Positions 1-9,605 of a stretch of 64,000 bases of DNA are shown here, piece after piece. Source of the stretch: Nostoc paludosum FACHB-159 (lineage in GTDB: Bacteria; Cyanobacteriota; Cyanobacteriia; Cyanobacteriales; Nostocaceae); NCBI RefSeq assembly GCF_014698835.1, contig NZ_JACJTU010000009.1, positions 124,001 through 188,000 of the forward strand. The letters are read 5' to 3'. Numbering within the stretch: position 1 is the first letter of the stretch; every line of letters starts with the position of its first letter. The notes below the pieces were generated by a model, which made no database searches, was not told the origin of the DNA, and worked only from the letters and a program-made list of their open reading frames with translations. The translations under genes and the position numbers were made by a program.

Positions 1-1
1 A

Positions 2-2167
2 CTGTTGCTGGTGTTGTCGGCAAGTGGACATTTTGGTAATATTGGCAGTTCAGTATTGCCAATATTGAATAACATCTGGTTCCACTGTGGGCTAGCAACC
101 ATCGCCATACTAATTCCCGGCCGCGTGATTATAGTAGATGGTTGGCTGGGGTGGCGGCGAAACGCACCTAACATGAACACCTTAGTGGGATTGGGAACCC
201 TGACAGCCTACCTTGCGAGTTTAGTAGCGCTGCTTTTTCCCCAAATGGGTTGGGAGTGCTTTTTTGACGAACCAGTAATGATGCTGGGCTTTATTTTACT
301 AGGAAGGACATTAGAGCAACAAGCTAGGGGTCGCGCCGCCGCAGCATTTAGGCAATTGCTGGCACTCCAGCCACTCTTAGCGCGGTTAATTGCCAACCCA
401 GAGAAAACAGGAATTGGGTCTTCTAGTGTAGAGATTCCCGCCGAACAGGTGCGGGTTGGGGAGTGGTTACAGGTGCTACCAGGTGATAAAGTCCCCGTCG
501 ATGGTGAAGTGGTAGCTGGTCAAACAACAGTGGATGAGTCCATGTTGACTGGGGAAGCAGTACCAGTGAGCAAGCAGCCGGGAGATCTAGTAACCGCCGG
601 GACACTAAATCAGTCAGGAGCGATCGCCATTCAAGCAACACGTGTCGGCAGTGATACAACTTTAGCTCAAATTGTTGCCCTGGTAGAAGCCGCCCAAACC
701 CGCAAAGCCCCAGTACAAAAACTAGCAGATACAGTAGCAGGTTACTTTACCTACGGTGTATTGACAGCATCTGTATTGACATTTTTCTTTTGGTACTTTT
801 TTGGCACTCACATCTGGCCTAATGTCACCATGTCTGGGGGTATGGAAATGGCTCACCACTCCCTAATGAGTACAGATGCGATGAATCACGTCTCTAATCA
901 CTCCCCGCTATTAATTAGCTTAAAATTAGCGATCGCCGTTATGGTAGTCGCCTGTCCCTGTGCTTTGGGACTCGCTACACCAACAGCCATTCTTGTTGGT
1001 ACTGGTATGGGGGCAGAACGGGGTCTGTTAATCAAAGGCGGTGATGTTTTAGAAAAAGTCCACAAGCTAAAGACCGTAGTTTTTGATAAAACCGGGACAT
1101 TAACCACGGGTAAACCCCTCGTCACAGATTGTTTGTTAATTGAGGGGCTGGGGACTGAGAGTTCCCAATCCCTAATACAACTAGCCGCAGCTGTAGAAAG
1201 CGGTACTCACCATCCCCTAGCAAAAGCGATTCAGCAAGAAGCACAGCGGCAGGAGTTATCGATTCCAGAAGCTGTGGACTTTCACACGGAACCAGGACTA
1301 GGGGTATCAGCAGTAGTAGACGGTACAGTTGTGCTGTTGGGTAATTCCGACTGGTTGAGTTGGCATGGAATTGCGATGAACGTCACTGCACAACAGCTAG
1401 CAGAGGATTGGGCAACAGCTGGTAAAACAGTGGTTTTCGTGGCAGTTGGAGGAACTTTAGCCGGACTGATTGCTGTTAGCGATCGCCTCAGACCAGATGC
1501 CAAAACCACCGTTGACAAATTACGTCACATGGGCTTACGAGTAATGCTACTCAGTGGCGATCGCCCAGAAGCAGCCAACGCCATAGCCAAACAATTAGGG
1601 TTAGATAGCGCCGATGTCATCGCAGGTGTCCCTCCGGCTAAAAAAGCCGCTGCAATACAAGCTCTCCAGCAAGAGGGACTGGGGACTGCAAAGCAGGGGA
1701 ACAGGGGAGCAGGGGAGCAGGGGAGAAGTGACAATAGTATTTCCCCTCTGCCCCTCTGCCCCTCTGCTCCTCTGCCTCTTTCCATGCCCAATCCCCAATC
1801 CTTTGTCGCAATGGTTGGCGATGGCATCAACGATGCTCCAGCTTTATCCCAAGCCGATGTTGGAATTGCTTTGTACTCTGGGACAGATGTGGCGATGGAA
1901 ACTGCTGAAATTGTGCTAATGCGCGATCGCCTAAATGATGTCGTCGAATCTATTCAACTCAGTCGCGCTACCTTCAACAAAATTCGCCAGAATCTATTCT
2001 GGGCTTTTGCATATAATACAGTTGGTATTCCTTTAGCAGCAGGTGTTTTACTCCCTAGTATTGGTTTTGTTCTTAACCCATCGGGTGCTGCCGCGTTAAT
2101 GGCTTTTAGCTCTGTTAGCGTCGTTACAAACTCAATATTATTACGGCGCTTGGCTCATCATCCGTAA
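2..2167 (+). CDS. copper-translocating P1B-type ATPase, 5' end outside window
   Basis: Membrane pump that exports (or delivers to thylakoids) Cu+ using ATP. Visible are the actuator motif TGEAVPV (about residue 182 counting from base 5), the metal-binding CPC motif in a transmembrane helix (about 317), the phosphorylation site DKTGTLT (about 361), the nucleotide-binding HHPLA, and the hinge GDGINDAP (about 605). CPC plus HHPLA is the copper (P1B-1) signature. The frame is open to the window edge; the N-terminal metal-binding domain and first helices lie upstream. About 43 codons (about 1676-1804) between the P-domain helix KAAAIQALQ and VAMVGDGIND are absent from the normal family and are low-complexity repeat DNA. 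PacS versus CtaA type cannot be decided here. Confidence 0.93.
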   Translation: MLLVLSASGHFGNIGSSVLPILNNIWFHCGLATIAILIPGRVIIVDGWLGWRRNAPNMNTLVGLGTLTAYLASLVALLFPQMGWECFFDEPVMMLGFILLGRTLEQQARGRAAAAFRQLLALQPLLARLIANPEKTGIGSSSVEIPAEQVRVGEWLQVLPGDKVPVDGEVVAGQTTVDESMLTGEAVPVSKQPGDLVTAGTLNQSGAIAIQATRVGSDTTLAQIVALVEAAQTRKAPVQKLADTVAGYFTYGVLTASVLTFFFWYFFGTHIWPNVTMSGGMEMAHHSLMSTDAMNHVSNHSPLLISLKLAIAVMVVACPCALGLATPTAILVGTGMGAERGLLIKGGDVLEKVHKLKTVVFDKTGTLTTGKPLVTDCLLIEGLGTESSQSLIQLAAAVESGTHHPLAKAIQQEAQRQELSIPEAVDFHTEPGLGVSAVVDGTVVLLGNSDWLSWHGIAMNVTAQQLAEDWATAGKTVVFVAVGGTLAGLIAVSDRLRPDAKTTVDKLRHMGLRVMLLSGDRPEAANAIAKQLGLDSADVIAGVPPAKKAAAIQALQQEGLGTAKQGNRGAGEQGRSDNSISPLPLCPSAPLPLSMPNPQSFVAMVGDGINDAPALSQADVGIALYSGTDVAMETAEIVLMRDRLNDVVESIQLSRATFNKIRQNLFWAFAYNTVGIPLAAGVLLPSIGFVLNPSGAAALMAFSSVSVVTNSILLRRLAHHP
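1690..1790. repeat. in-frame low-complexity inverted repeat inside the copper ATPase gene
   Basis: A purine run built on GGGGAGCA units (about 1696-1730) is followed by a pyrimidine run built on CCCCTCTG units (about 1743-1778), so the two arms can pair. This repeat type is usually intergenic in these genomes. Here it is translated as a Gly/Gln/Arg then Pro/Leu/Ser-rich loop just before the hinge motif, and the reading frame is kept. Confidence 0.8.
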
Positions 2168-2406
2168 AAGATCATTGGGTATGAGGTATTGGGGATTGGT
2201 TATTCACAAATGACCGATGACCAATAACTAATGACCGATGACTAATGACGAGTAGAACGGCCATGTTCTACTCTTTCAAGGTATTATGCAGTTTTAAAGC
2301 TGATTTAAATAGCCACCACAAACTACGGTGCGTGAGAATGGTAAGATATGATACTAAACAAATCTTGATTAATCAAAGTTCCACCGATTTTAGCAACGAT
2401 TTGTCA

Positions 2407-2847
2407 ATGGCAGCAGAAATCAATGAAAACCATCTACTGATTATTGAAGACGATCAAGGTCGCAAGGAATTTTCTTTAGAGCAGCCCGTCTATTCTATTG
2501 GTAGAGACCGCGAATGTAATATCCGTTTGATGTCGCAGTTTGTCTCTCGCCGTCATGCCACATTAGTGAGGTTGCCACGAGAGCATAATAGTCATAGCTA
2601 CTATTACCGAATAGTAGATGGCGATGCCAAAGGAAAGCCTAGTTCCAACGGTTTGATGATTAATGGACGCAAGATGCCAGCCCACGATCTAAAAAATGAA
2701 GACGAGATCGTTTTTGGGCCTCAAGTGCGTGCCATTTATTACCTCTTAAGAAATACTCAGCGTTTGGGGCAAACAGACTCAAGTGAGTACGATATTACAT
2801 TAATAAACCCCGGTATGACTGAGGATTTAGAAGATTTAGGAGACTGA
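2407..2847 (+). CDS. FHA domain protein
   Basis: About 146-residue protein that is essentially one forkhead-associated domain, a phosphothreonine-binding module. The core motifs are visible: YSIGRDREC near the first beta strand, the SRRHATL stretch, and SSNGLMINGRK (the SxNG-type loop). The frame is open upstream to 2245, but the ATG at 2407 gives the normal start a short distance before the FHA fold, and the upstream part has no family character. The acidic C-terminal tail (MTEDLEDLGD) is short. It probably recognises a Ser/Thr-phosphorylated partner; no kinase is adjacent. Confidence 0.85.
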   Translation: MAAEINENHLLIIEDDQGRKEFSLEQPVYSIGRDRECNIRLMSQFVSRRHATLVRLPREHNSHSYYYRIVDGDAKGKPSSNGLMINGRKMPAHDLKNEDEIVFGPQVRAIYYLLRNTQRLGQTDSSEYDITLINPGMTEDLEDLGD

Positions 2848-2887
2848 ATTACAACCATTAAAGTGGAAAGCTCATCAATAAAAGTTT

Positions 2888-2920
2888 GAGAATCCCACAG
2901 CTTTGGGCTGTGGGATTCTC
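2888..2920. terminator. hairpin between convergent genes
   Basis: Perfect 14-bp stem (2888-2901 pairs with 2907-2920) with a 5-nt loop, lying between the ends of the FHA gene (+) and the 2938 gene (-). It can serve both strands. No long T tract follows on either side, so it may be an attenuated or processing hairpin. Confidence 0.7.
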
Positions 2921-2937
2921 AATAATTAGCATCAAAG

Positions 2938-3285
2938 TTATCCAGCAAGAATTTCAATCAAATGCCAATGACGGCTACTTTCGATCGCCTGCTTGATGAA
3001 TTCAAACATTTGTCGACAGTAATTATCGACTTGCAGTGGCAATTCTTCATTTTTAATCACAATACTCATCCGGGTTTCTGTTTCAGTACTTTTTGATTTG
3101 TCAATCAGTACTTCCACTGTGACTAATTTAGAAAAAGGAACATTACCAGGAAACTCACGAGCGATAATATAATCGCCTGTCTGGTATTGAACATCCAACT
3201 GACAGTCCTGTAGAAGTTCTACAAGTAACGGCTGGAGATGGTCACTAGGAACAGAAACAAGAAATGAACAGGTATAGCGACCCAT
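2938..3285 (-). CDS. conserved hypothetical protein, 115 aa
   Basis: I do not recognise a named family. The protein starts MGRYTCSFLVSVP and has alternating beta and helix character with a conserved-looking hydrophilic C-terminus (about 115 aa), no signal peptide and no cysteine motif. It looks like a compact soluble alpha/beta or START-like domain of the kind common among cyanobacterial unknowns. Convergent with the FHA gene and monocistronic. Confidence 0.7.
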   Translation of the reverse strand: MGRYTCSFLVSVPSDHLQPLLVELLQDCQLDVQYQTGDYIIAREFPGNVPFSKLVTVEVLIDKSKSTETETRMSIVIKNEELPLQVDNYCRQMFEFIKQAIESSRHWHLIEILAG

Positions 3286-3633
3286 AATAGCCCCACGCCT
3301 TGCAACACTCCGTCCATCTTATAATACCGAAGCATGTGACCGAAGAGGACAAGGGGACAAGGGCACAAGCGGACAAGGAAGAGAAAGTTGCAGCAAGTCT
3401 TTGGCCTTGTGCTCTATTTTCCTTGTCTTCCCATTTTCTTCACTGTTGTCCCTTTGCCCTCTTGTTTTGAGGGTTTGGCAGGCAATAGATTCATTGATGA
3501 AGAAAAATAAAAATTTATACCGAGATTGGTTGCAAGGAGTTGTCTGGGACAGAGACTATAACTTTGCTGCCTTGTAACGTAAGCTTAAAATTTGATAAAA
3601 AACTTTAAAATGAGGCTTTGGCAGAGGTAAAAA
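3286..3633. other. intergenic region with imperfect inverted purine/pyrimidine repeat
   Basis: Contains degenerate units of the type GGACAAGG (about 3341-3385) and, about 60 bases on, the complementary pyrimidine type (CCTTGTC, about 3418-3470). No ORF or RNA gene recognised. The 3' end carries the promoter/leader of the downstream epimerase gene. Confidence 0.5.
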
Positions 3634-4554
3634 ATGAAAGTAGCAGTTACTGGAGCAACAGGGTTTGTTGGTAGTTGTTTGATACAACGACTCCACCGGG
3701 AAGGGCACACAATACTGGTGTTAACTCGGAACACCACTTTTGCTCAAAAAGTTTTTCCATCTGGGGCTTTCCCTAATCTGGAAATTGTTGCTTATACGCC
3801 GACTGAATCCGGTTCTTGGCAAAGTGCGATCGCCCTTTGTGATGCGGTAGTTAATTTGGCAGGAGAACCCATTGGTGAGGGACGCTGGACACCAGAACGC
3901 AAGCAAGAAATCCTCAATAGTCGGAAGTTAGGCACACAAAAAATCGTGGAAGCGATAGCCACTGTTAATCCAAAACCAACTGTATTAGTGAATGCTTCGG
4001 CTATTGGTTACTACGGCACCAGCGAAACGGCTACCTTTGATGAAACAAGTTTATCTGGTAACGATTTTCTCGCCCAAGTCTGCCAAGCTTGGGAAGCAGA
4101 AGCTACAAAAGTAAAAGACGCTGGTGTGCGCTTAGTAATTCTGCGTTTCGGTATTGTTTTAGGCAACGGCGGTGCTTTAGCTAAAATGATTCCACCATTT
4201 AAGCTTTTTGCTGGCGGCCCCATTGGCACCGGTCGTCAGTGGTTTTCTTGGATTCACGTAGATGACTTAGTTAACCTGATTATGCAAGCTTTAACCAAAC
4301 CAGAAATCGAAGGGGTGTATAATGCCACAGCCCCTAACCCAGTGCGGATGGCAGACTTAAGCCATTCTTTAGGAGAAGTGATGCACCGTCCTTCTTGGTT
4401 ACCCGTTCCTGGTTTTGCCATCGAAGCACTTTTAGGAGACGGGGCAATAGTAGTTTTAGAAGGTCAAAAAGTCTTACCCAAGCGCACCGTAGAAACTGGC
4501 TTTGAGTACCGTTATTCTAATTTACAATCAGCGCTAAAAGAAATTCTTAAATAG
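3634..4554 (+). CDS. TIGR01777-type NAD(P)-dependent epimerase (SDR39U1/YfcH-like)
   Basis: 306-aa atypical extended short-chain dehydrogenase. The N-terminal Rossmann motif TGATGFVG (residues 6-13) binds NAD(P); a YYG triad region (ASAIGYYG) and SWIHVDDL are typical of the family, and the C-terminus has the DUF1731-type ending (LPKRTVETGFEYRY). Cyanobacterial members have been annotated as SulA-like, but the sequence supports a nucleotide-sugar-epimerase-type fold and not a SOS inhibitor. Substrate unknown. Monocistronic, with a purine-rich GAGG stretch before the ATG. Confidence 0.88.
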   Translation: MKVAVTGATGFVGSCLIQRLHREGHTILVLTRNTTFAQKVFPSGAFPNLEIVAYTPTESGSWQSAIALCDAVVNLAGEPIGEGRWTPERKQEILNSRKLGTQKIVEAIATVNPKPTVLVNASAIGYYGTSETATFDETSLSGNDFLAQVCQAWEAEATKVKDAGVRLVILRFGIVLGNGGALAKMIPPFKLFAGGPIGTGRQWFSWIHVDDLVNLIMQALTKPEIEGVYNATAPNPVRMADLSHSLGEVMHRPSWLPVPGFAIEALLGDGAIVVLEGQKVLPKRTVETGFEYRYSNLQSALKEILK

Positions 4555-4557
4555 TGA

Positions 4558-4650
4558 TTGGGGAGTAGGGAGTGGGAAGATGGGGAGACGCGGGGACGCG
4601 GAGAATAATCAATAAGCAATGCCCAATGCCCCATGCCCAATCCCCAGTCT
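4558..4650. repeat. degenerate short tandem repeats
   Basis: GGGGAGTAGGGAGTGGG-type units followed by GCCCAATGCCCCATGCCCAATCCCC. These are the short tandemly repeated heptamers typical of filamentous cyanobacteria and sit between convergent genes. Confidence 0.7.
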
Positions 4651-4655
4651 CCTGA

Positions 4656-4904
4656 CTATTGACTAGAAGAGAAAAATTTTCTGGAAACCCAATTGATAAT
4701 ACCGCTAAGAATGGCACCGCCCATTAGGATACCAATTGCCGGGTTAAATAAGGGTTGCCACAATTGATGCCACAAATCTAAACCCAGGTTGACTCCCGCA
4801 GCATCGCCGATCGCCGCGATCGCTAACCAACCAAAGCCAAACAAAACTAAAAACACATCTGCCACTAAAACCAGGTTTAGCCAATTTAATAACTTATCTT
4901 TCAT
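4656..4904 (-). CDS. small two-helix membrane protein
   Basis: 82-aa hydrophobic protein with two predicted membrane spans: one from about residue 10 to 32 (LVLVADVFLVLFGFGWLAI) and one from about 53 to 70 (PAIGILMGGAILSGIINW). The C-terminus is short and basic/serine-rich. No family name recognised; such proteins are conserved hypotheticals in cyanobacteria. Convergent with the epimerase gene across a repeat-rich spacer. Confidence 0.7.
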   Translation of the reverse strand: MKDKLLNWLNLVLVADVFLVLFGFGWLAIAAIGDAAGVNLGLDLWHQLWQPLFNPAIGILMGGAILSGIINWVSRKFFSSSQ

Positions 4905-4917
4905 GATCGCGATGGGG

Positions 4918-4995
4918 ACTGGATACTAGAGATTGGAGATTGGGCATTAGGGTATGGGGCATTGGGCATTGGGCATTGGGAATGGGGCATTAGCC
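4918..4995. repeat. GGGCATT short tandem repeat array
   Basis: Three clean GGGCATT copies flanked by degenerate ones (GGGAATGGGGCATTAG). Same heptamer as the arrays near 14940, 23700, 29335 and 32130. Confidence 0.85.
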
Positions 4996-5089
4996 AAATA
5001 GCGCATTGGAAGTGTTTACTGATGACTGAGGAGTTCACAGTTGAAACTTATTCTTCCCATGCCTCCCCTGCCTCTTCATGCCCCATTCC

Positions 5090-5512
5090 CTACTCTTCAA
5101 ACAGCCATTTTTTGACTTTGATCAAACTCTGCCAATCTGGTTTCCTGGTTAAACCATCTTCAATACTATTTTTTATTTCATCTGCCCATTCTTCGTTGAC
5201 AAAAATCAACTGTTGTGCAAAGTCGATGTGTTCTCGCAAACCTTTTTGACCTGTTTCCAGCATTGCGAGGGCAAGATTAATTCTTGCCTGTGGGTCTTGT
5301 GGATTTAACTTGACTGCTTTATTTGCAGCTTTGTAAGCCAGGCTGGGTTTGTTATTGAGTAGATATAACCACGCTAAACAAATCCAAGCCGAACTAGTTT
5401 TGGGAGCGCGATCGCACACTTCTTTAAACACAGGAATTAAAGATTCTACTGGTTCTCCAGCTTTATAACGTTCTAAACCTGTGTCAAACAGGGATTCAAC
5501 TGTTTGAGTCAT
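5090..5512 (-). CDS. TPR-repeat protein
   Basis: About 140-aa helical protein with tetratricopeptide-like repeats (residues about 40-100: SSAWICLAWLYLLNN, then LAYKAANKAVKLNPQDPQAR, which has the A-P-pattern of a TPR). TPRs mediate protein-protein contacts; no enzyme domain is seen. An ATG at 5527 is also possible; the one at 5512 (MTQTVESLF) fits relatives of this type better. A repeat-rich stretch follows upstream at 5524-5640. Confidence 0.75.
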   Translation of the reverse strand: MTQTVESLFDTGLERYKAGEPVESLIPVFKEVCDRAPKTSSAWICLAWLYLLNNKPSLAYKAANKAVKLNPQDPQARINLALAMLETGQKGLREHIDFAQQLIFVNEEWADEIKNSIEDGLTRKPDWQSLIKVKKWLFEE

Positions 5513-5523
5513 ACTAAATTTAG

Positions 5524-5645
5524 TCAATAGTCATTAATTATTGGTCATTAGTCATTAGTCACTTGTCATTGGTCGTTTGTCATTTGCTTTGGACAAATGA
5601 CAACTGACAAAGTAAAAATGACAAAGGACACCTAACAAATGACAA
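5524..5645. repeat. degenerate heptamer repeats in inverted orientation
   Basis: Units like GGTCATTAGTCATTAGTCA (5540-5585) are followed by the complementary type (AATGACAACTGACAAAG, 5594-5645), giving a large imperfect inverted repeat between the TPR and Fe-S carrier genes. Confidence 0.65.
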
Positions 5646-5647
5646 TA

Positions 5648-6004
5648 TTACACCCCAAATGACTTACCGCAACCGCAAGTTTGGCTGGCGTTGGGGTTAG
5701 TAAATTGGAAACCGCCGCCAATCATTGCATCGCTGTAATCCAGCATTAAACCGTAGAGATATAATAGGCTCTTGCGATCGCTAACAATTTGGAAGCCGTC
5801 ATAATCGAAAACTTCATCCTGAGGGCCGATCTTACTGGTGTCTTCAAAGTCCATCATGTAAGACATCCCAGAGCAGCCACCTTGGCGTACTCCTACCCGC
5901 AAGCACAAGTCTTTGCCTTGCCTTTCTTGGAGTAATTTTACTTGGCGCAGTGCGGCTTCACTCAATAGAATTCCGCGTTGTTGTGGCACAGTTGCTTGTG
6001 TCAT
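5648..6004 (-). CDS. HesB/IscA/SufA family iron-sulfur cluster carrier
   Basis: A-type Fe-S carrier of 118 aa from the ATG at 6004. The three family cysteines are present: C44 in QGGCSGM and C110/C112 in the C-terminal TCGCG. It accepts clusters from the Suf machinery and passes them to apoproteins. The frame is open to 6124, but those 40 extra residues ([11 protein letters not shown]) lie outside the conserved fold, and 118 aa matches SufA/IscA length. Monocistronic; no suf genes are nearby. Confidence 0.9.
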   Translation of the reverse strand: MTQATVPQQRGILLSEAALRQVKLLQERQGKDLCLRVGVRQGGCSGMSYMMDFEDTSKIGPQDEVFDYDGFQIVSDRKSLLYLYGLMLDYSDAMIGGGFQFTNPNASQTCGCGKSFGV

Positions 6005-6333
6005 CTGGTTTTTCAACTCCTTAATTATTCCAAGCGTTACCCTGTGTAGGCTTGTTATTGCCTCTGGATTTGCCCTTGGTGTTTTTGTATCCATTCTAGC
6101 GGCATAGATGTCGCTAAGTGCCAAATTGTAAACACTCCGTCAAAAGCGGCCAAAGATTTTTATTCTAGAATTGAGAGACTCACTGTATTTTATCGATTTC
6201 TATTTTTGGAGTTCAAGCCTTTTGGCAGCCACAGATGCAACCACTCTTCTGGTGCAGCCATGAAAATTTTATCCGAGGCTAGCCATCCCCAAAAGTTTAC
6301 TTCCTAAATTGCTTCTTTTGATTAAGTTACTCT

Positions 6334-7974
6334 ATGACAAGTTTTAATCGCTCTACCAGTCGTCGGTTGAAGAAATTAACTCAAATTCCTTCTGTATGGG
6401 AGGGCGATCGTCGTCCGTTGTCATCACCAGGCCAACATTCAGACTCGGAAGCTAAGGGAGAGTGCATTCTTTGGGTAGATTACTCCCAAGGTATTGTCCG
6501 AGGTATGGATGTGGTAGCTTCAGATATCGGCCCGGAAGCAATAGTTCGCACCTTGATGCGAGCAATGGAACATCCCCACAGTCCAGCAAAACCCGCTAGA
6601 CCCCAAAGAATTGTAGTCAAAGACCGCGAGATCCAATTTTACCTGCGAGGGGTACTGCAAGATTTGGATATCGCTATTGACTATGCACCAGAATTACCTT
6701 TAATTGACGAGTTGTTTCGCGGTTTCGCTGATATCCTTGATAGCCAAACCCCCGACTTACCCCCACAGTACGCACAAATTTTGCGAGAGAAGGCATTTGC
6801 AATTTGGCAAGCTGCACCTTGGGAATTTTTGGAAGAACAACAAATTTTATCAATAGAAATTAATAAGTGGGATGTTGGTACGCTCTACGCCTCCATTATG
6901 GGAATGCTGGGAATGGAGTATGGGATTTTATTTTATCGTTCAGAAGAATCCCTCAAGCGGTTTCGAGCGGCAGTTTTAAGAGATGAAGAATCAAAAGAGC
7001 GTTTAGAAGAAGCTTTCCTCAAGCAAGATTGTCTGTTTCTCACTTTTGAGAGTGCTGACGAAATTGACGAAGATGAGGATGATATGGATGATTTGGCAGA
7101 TTTGCCACTTTCAGATATTGACCCCACTTTCGGTAATATCCACCCTTTAGAAGGGCTGCGTTCTGTTTTATATGATGAGGAAGCACTAGTAATGTATGTT
7201 GCCATTGAAAGCTTGAGCCGCTTTCTTCGCGATCACCGACGCCAACTGCATTCCGAAACTTTCCCCACCCTCAGCCGTCGCTATCGCATTTCTCCCCCGC
7301 AGTCTGAAGAATCAACTAAATCTGTGGCTGTGACAGTCTCTACCATGCCGGAGTTAGCAGCAGAATTAGAAGAAATGGCTGGCTTTGGTGTTGAGGATGA
7401 AGAAATTGACAATCTTGGCTCTGCGACTTTCCGCTCGTTACAAGATGACTTGATACCAGAAGATTCTTTTCTCAGTTTAGGCGTGGTGTCCTGGGAAATG
7501 TTGGAGTATCTGCGTAAAGGTGTCAACTACCATAAGGCTGGCGAAATCAAACAAGTGGGTGACGGTTTGCCGGTGATTTTAATTCAAACTTCTCGGCCTA
7601 AGGCTAAAACTGTAATTGAAAGAATTGAAGCAACAGGCGGACTCAAAGCAATTTGCTTTAATCCAGGTGCCGACCCCTTTGATGGCGATCGCTACGACCT
7701 CGGTTTATTGCAAACTCAAAATGGTGAATTATTTCTCTTTGGCGAATTTTTGGATGAAGATCCAATTCATGTAGAAGCCCGGAAAAAATGGAATCAGCGG
7801 TGTAAAAATACTAAAGGCTACTGCGGTTTAATCATTGCCAAAGGACTGACTGGAGCTTCCCGCGGGAATCCTCAATTACGAGATATGATGGCTTTGTTTG
7901 AAGCGCGATCGCTCTCACCTAAAGATTTGGGTATTGGCACTCTCCAACTCATGCCCCAGCTTAAATTTGAATAG
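6334..7974 (+). CDS. large conserved cyanobacterial protein (DUF6930-like)
   Basis: 546-aa cytoplasmic protein without membrane segments. The N-terminal part (about 45-150: ECILWVDYSQGIVRGMDV) resembles the DUF6930 type of plant/cyanobacterial unknowns; this name is from memory and not certain. An acidic linker (about 240-265: EIDEDEDDMDDL) separates it from the second half, which includes SQTSRPKAKTVIER-like and GADPFDGDRYDLGLLQ stretches. No catalytic motif identified. Monocistronic. The function is unknown. Confidence 0.8.
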   Translation: MTSFNRSTSRRLKKLTQIPSVWEGDRRPLSSPGQHSDSEAKGECILWVDYSQGIVRGMDVVASDIGPEAIVRTLMRAMEHPHSPAKPARPQRIVVKDREIQFYLRGVLQDLDIAIDYAPELPLIDELFRGFADILDSQTPDLPPQYAQILREKAFAIWQAAPWEFLEEQQILSIEINKWDVGTLYASIMGMLGMEYGILFYRSEESLKRFRAAVLRDEESKERLEEAFLKQDCLFLTFESADEIDEDEDDMDDLADLPLSDIDPTFGNIHPLEGLRSVLYDEEALVMYVAIESLSRFLRDHRRQLHSETFPTLSRRYRISPPQSEESTKSVAVTVSTMPELAAELEEMAGFGVEDEEIDNLGSATFRSLQDDLIPEDSFLSLGVVSWEMLEYLRKGVNYHKAGEIKQVGDGLPVILIQTSRPKAKTVIERIEATGGLKAICFNPGADPFDGDRYDLGLLQTQNGELFLFGEFLDEDPIHVEARKKWNQRCKNTKGYCGLIIAKGLTGASRGNPQLRDMMALFEARSLSPKDLGIGTLQLMPQLKFE

Positions 7975-8845
7975 TTGCAATTCTGGCCGTAATCCTCAAT
8001 ATTAGATTGCGGCTATGGAAGATTGAGTTGATTTTTACAGAATTTATACATATTTGACCGCAGCTGCACTCACAAGCGTAATTTAGAAGTTTCTATTCCT
8101 GACTTTGGTACAGACGCTATGAATTGTGCCTCTAGCCACGCGCAAAGCTGAAAGGTAACTTTTAGCAGATTAGTTTCTATGCCTAGACTAAAAACCTACC
8201 GCACCAATGGTTAGAGGTTTACTTTACGCAAATTTCATGAAGTATCGATATTTTCAAATTTACCGATATTTGAATTTATACATTTTTTAATTAGTTTATT
8301 AAGTTTTAATCAATACTATTTATAAATTCCTTTTTATTGAATTCAACTTAGCTGATGCTTTTAAATCTCGAAATCTTTTTTTAACAATTTTTTGAGCTTA
8401 GTATTTTCCTATGTATCGGTATTATTAAGCAAAATCTCAAGAATATATATTTTACTTTATAAGTTTTTTATAAAGTAGCTAAAATAGGCTTTTTTTGTCT
8501 AAATAAAGATTACTTAAAGTGCGTATATTGCAGCTATAATAAACACACTACCTAAAAATTTAAATGAAATATAAAATCGTTATTTATAAGTATATTTACT
8601 TTTTAAATAAATATTTAATTTCAAATTAAATATTTTGGGACAACCATTCTTATTTTAGTTGAACTATGAGGAAAAATTGACTCGCCAATATGTAAAAAAA
8701 ATAATTGCCTAAAAACAATTTCTAATACCTTCAGATAGATGAAGACAAGGAAAACAAAAATAATTTGTTGATATGGCAGCAAATTATATCGTTAGAGGGA
8801 AGAGAAAAAATATCCAAAAATTCATCGTATCTTTACGGGGAGTTA
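7975..8845. other. long AT-rich intergenic region
   Basis: About 870 bases, strongly AT-rich from about 8240 on (many TATTTATAAATT-type runs). I see no coding remnant, RNA gene or repeat array. The low GC compared with the flanking genes suggests either decayed DNA or imported DNA. Confidence 0.5.
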
Positions 8846-9076
8846 ATGCAAAAGTATGAAACAAAACTAAAATATTATTAGAGTCAACACTCAACTAACA
8901 TCACATTTTTGGAGTTGATTAATCTGTGTAATATTACAGACAATGTTGTTAAAATTTACCAGCAAATCTTGGATATTTACACCGCAGATTTTTTGGCTGC
9001 GAAATTCACAGAACAAATAAATCAGTTAGAGCGACAAAAACTAAAACTTATAAAGCTTGAAGTAAATATTAGCTGA
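8846..9076 (+). pseudogene. small ORF interrupted by an in-frame TAG
   Basis: ATG at 8846 follows a good Shine-Dalgarno (GGGGAG, 8837-8842). The frame runs MQKYETKLKYY, then TAG at 8879-8881, then stays open in the same frame for another 64 codons to TGA at 9074. The second part (ELINLCNITDNVVK, then QINQLERQKLKLIKL) looks like real helical protein. No family recognised. It is either a recent pseudogene, a readthrough case or a sequencing error. Confidence 0.4.
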
Positions 9077-9191
9077 TTGGTTGCAGTAATGCCTGTAGAT
9101 CGGCGTTTGGTCTGAAGCAATCGCTTATTTACCTACTTTTTGAGTAAGCCTTCGCTAGTTATATATACCATTGCAACCTACATCAGAGTAA

Positions 9192-9317
9192 GCATTTAGG
9201 CACAAAAATGGTTCTCAAGCTGGAGTTTCAGATGTTCTTTCCAAGGACGTTGTAAACTTCGCTAAAACACAAGCTCAAATGCTTTACCTGGAAAATAGTT
9301 TTGGAAATCTTGATTGA
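9192..9317 (+). pseudogene. possible coding fragment (no start)
   Basis: 41 open codons ending in TGA at 9315 read as a protein-like stretch (NGSQAGVSDVLSKDVVNF, then AKTQAQMLYLENSFGN). There is no start codon and no longer frame. It may be the decayed 3' end of a gene; family not recognised. Confidence 0.25.
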
Positions 9318-9605
9318 GCCAATAGTAGATATGCCAAATTTACTATTGAAAATCTAGTCGTCAGGGTTTACTCATGCTGTTACTAGGGTTATTATTTGCA
9401 CAAGCAAGTATGTGCTTTTTATGCTGTCACAATGGTAACGAAAAGTGTAGTTTTTTGATTTTTTTAGAAAATGATGAAACCTTTGACAAAACCAACAATC
9501 TTAATATTAATGGTATTACTTGTTTCATGACACAAACTCTGATAATCTTATCGTTTTCCTCTTTACTTAGACCTTTTTCGACGGTGTAAATATACAGCAA
9601 ATAGC

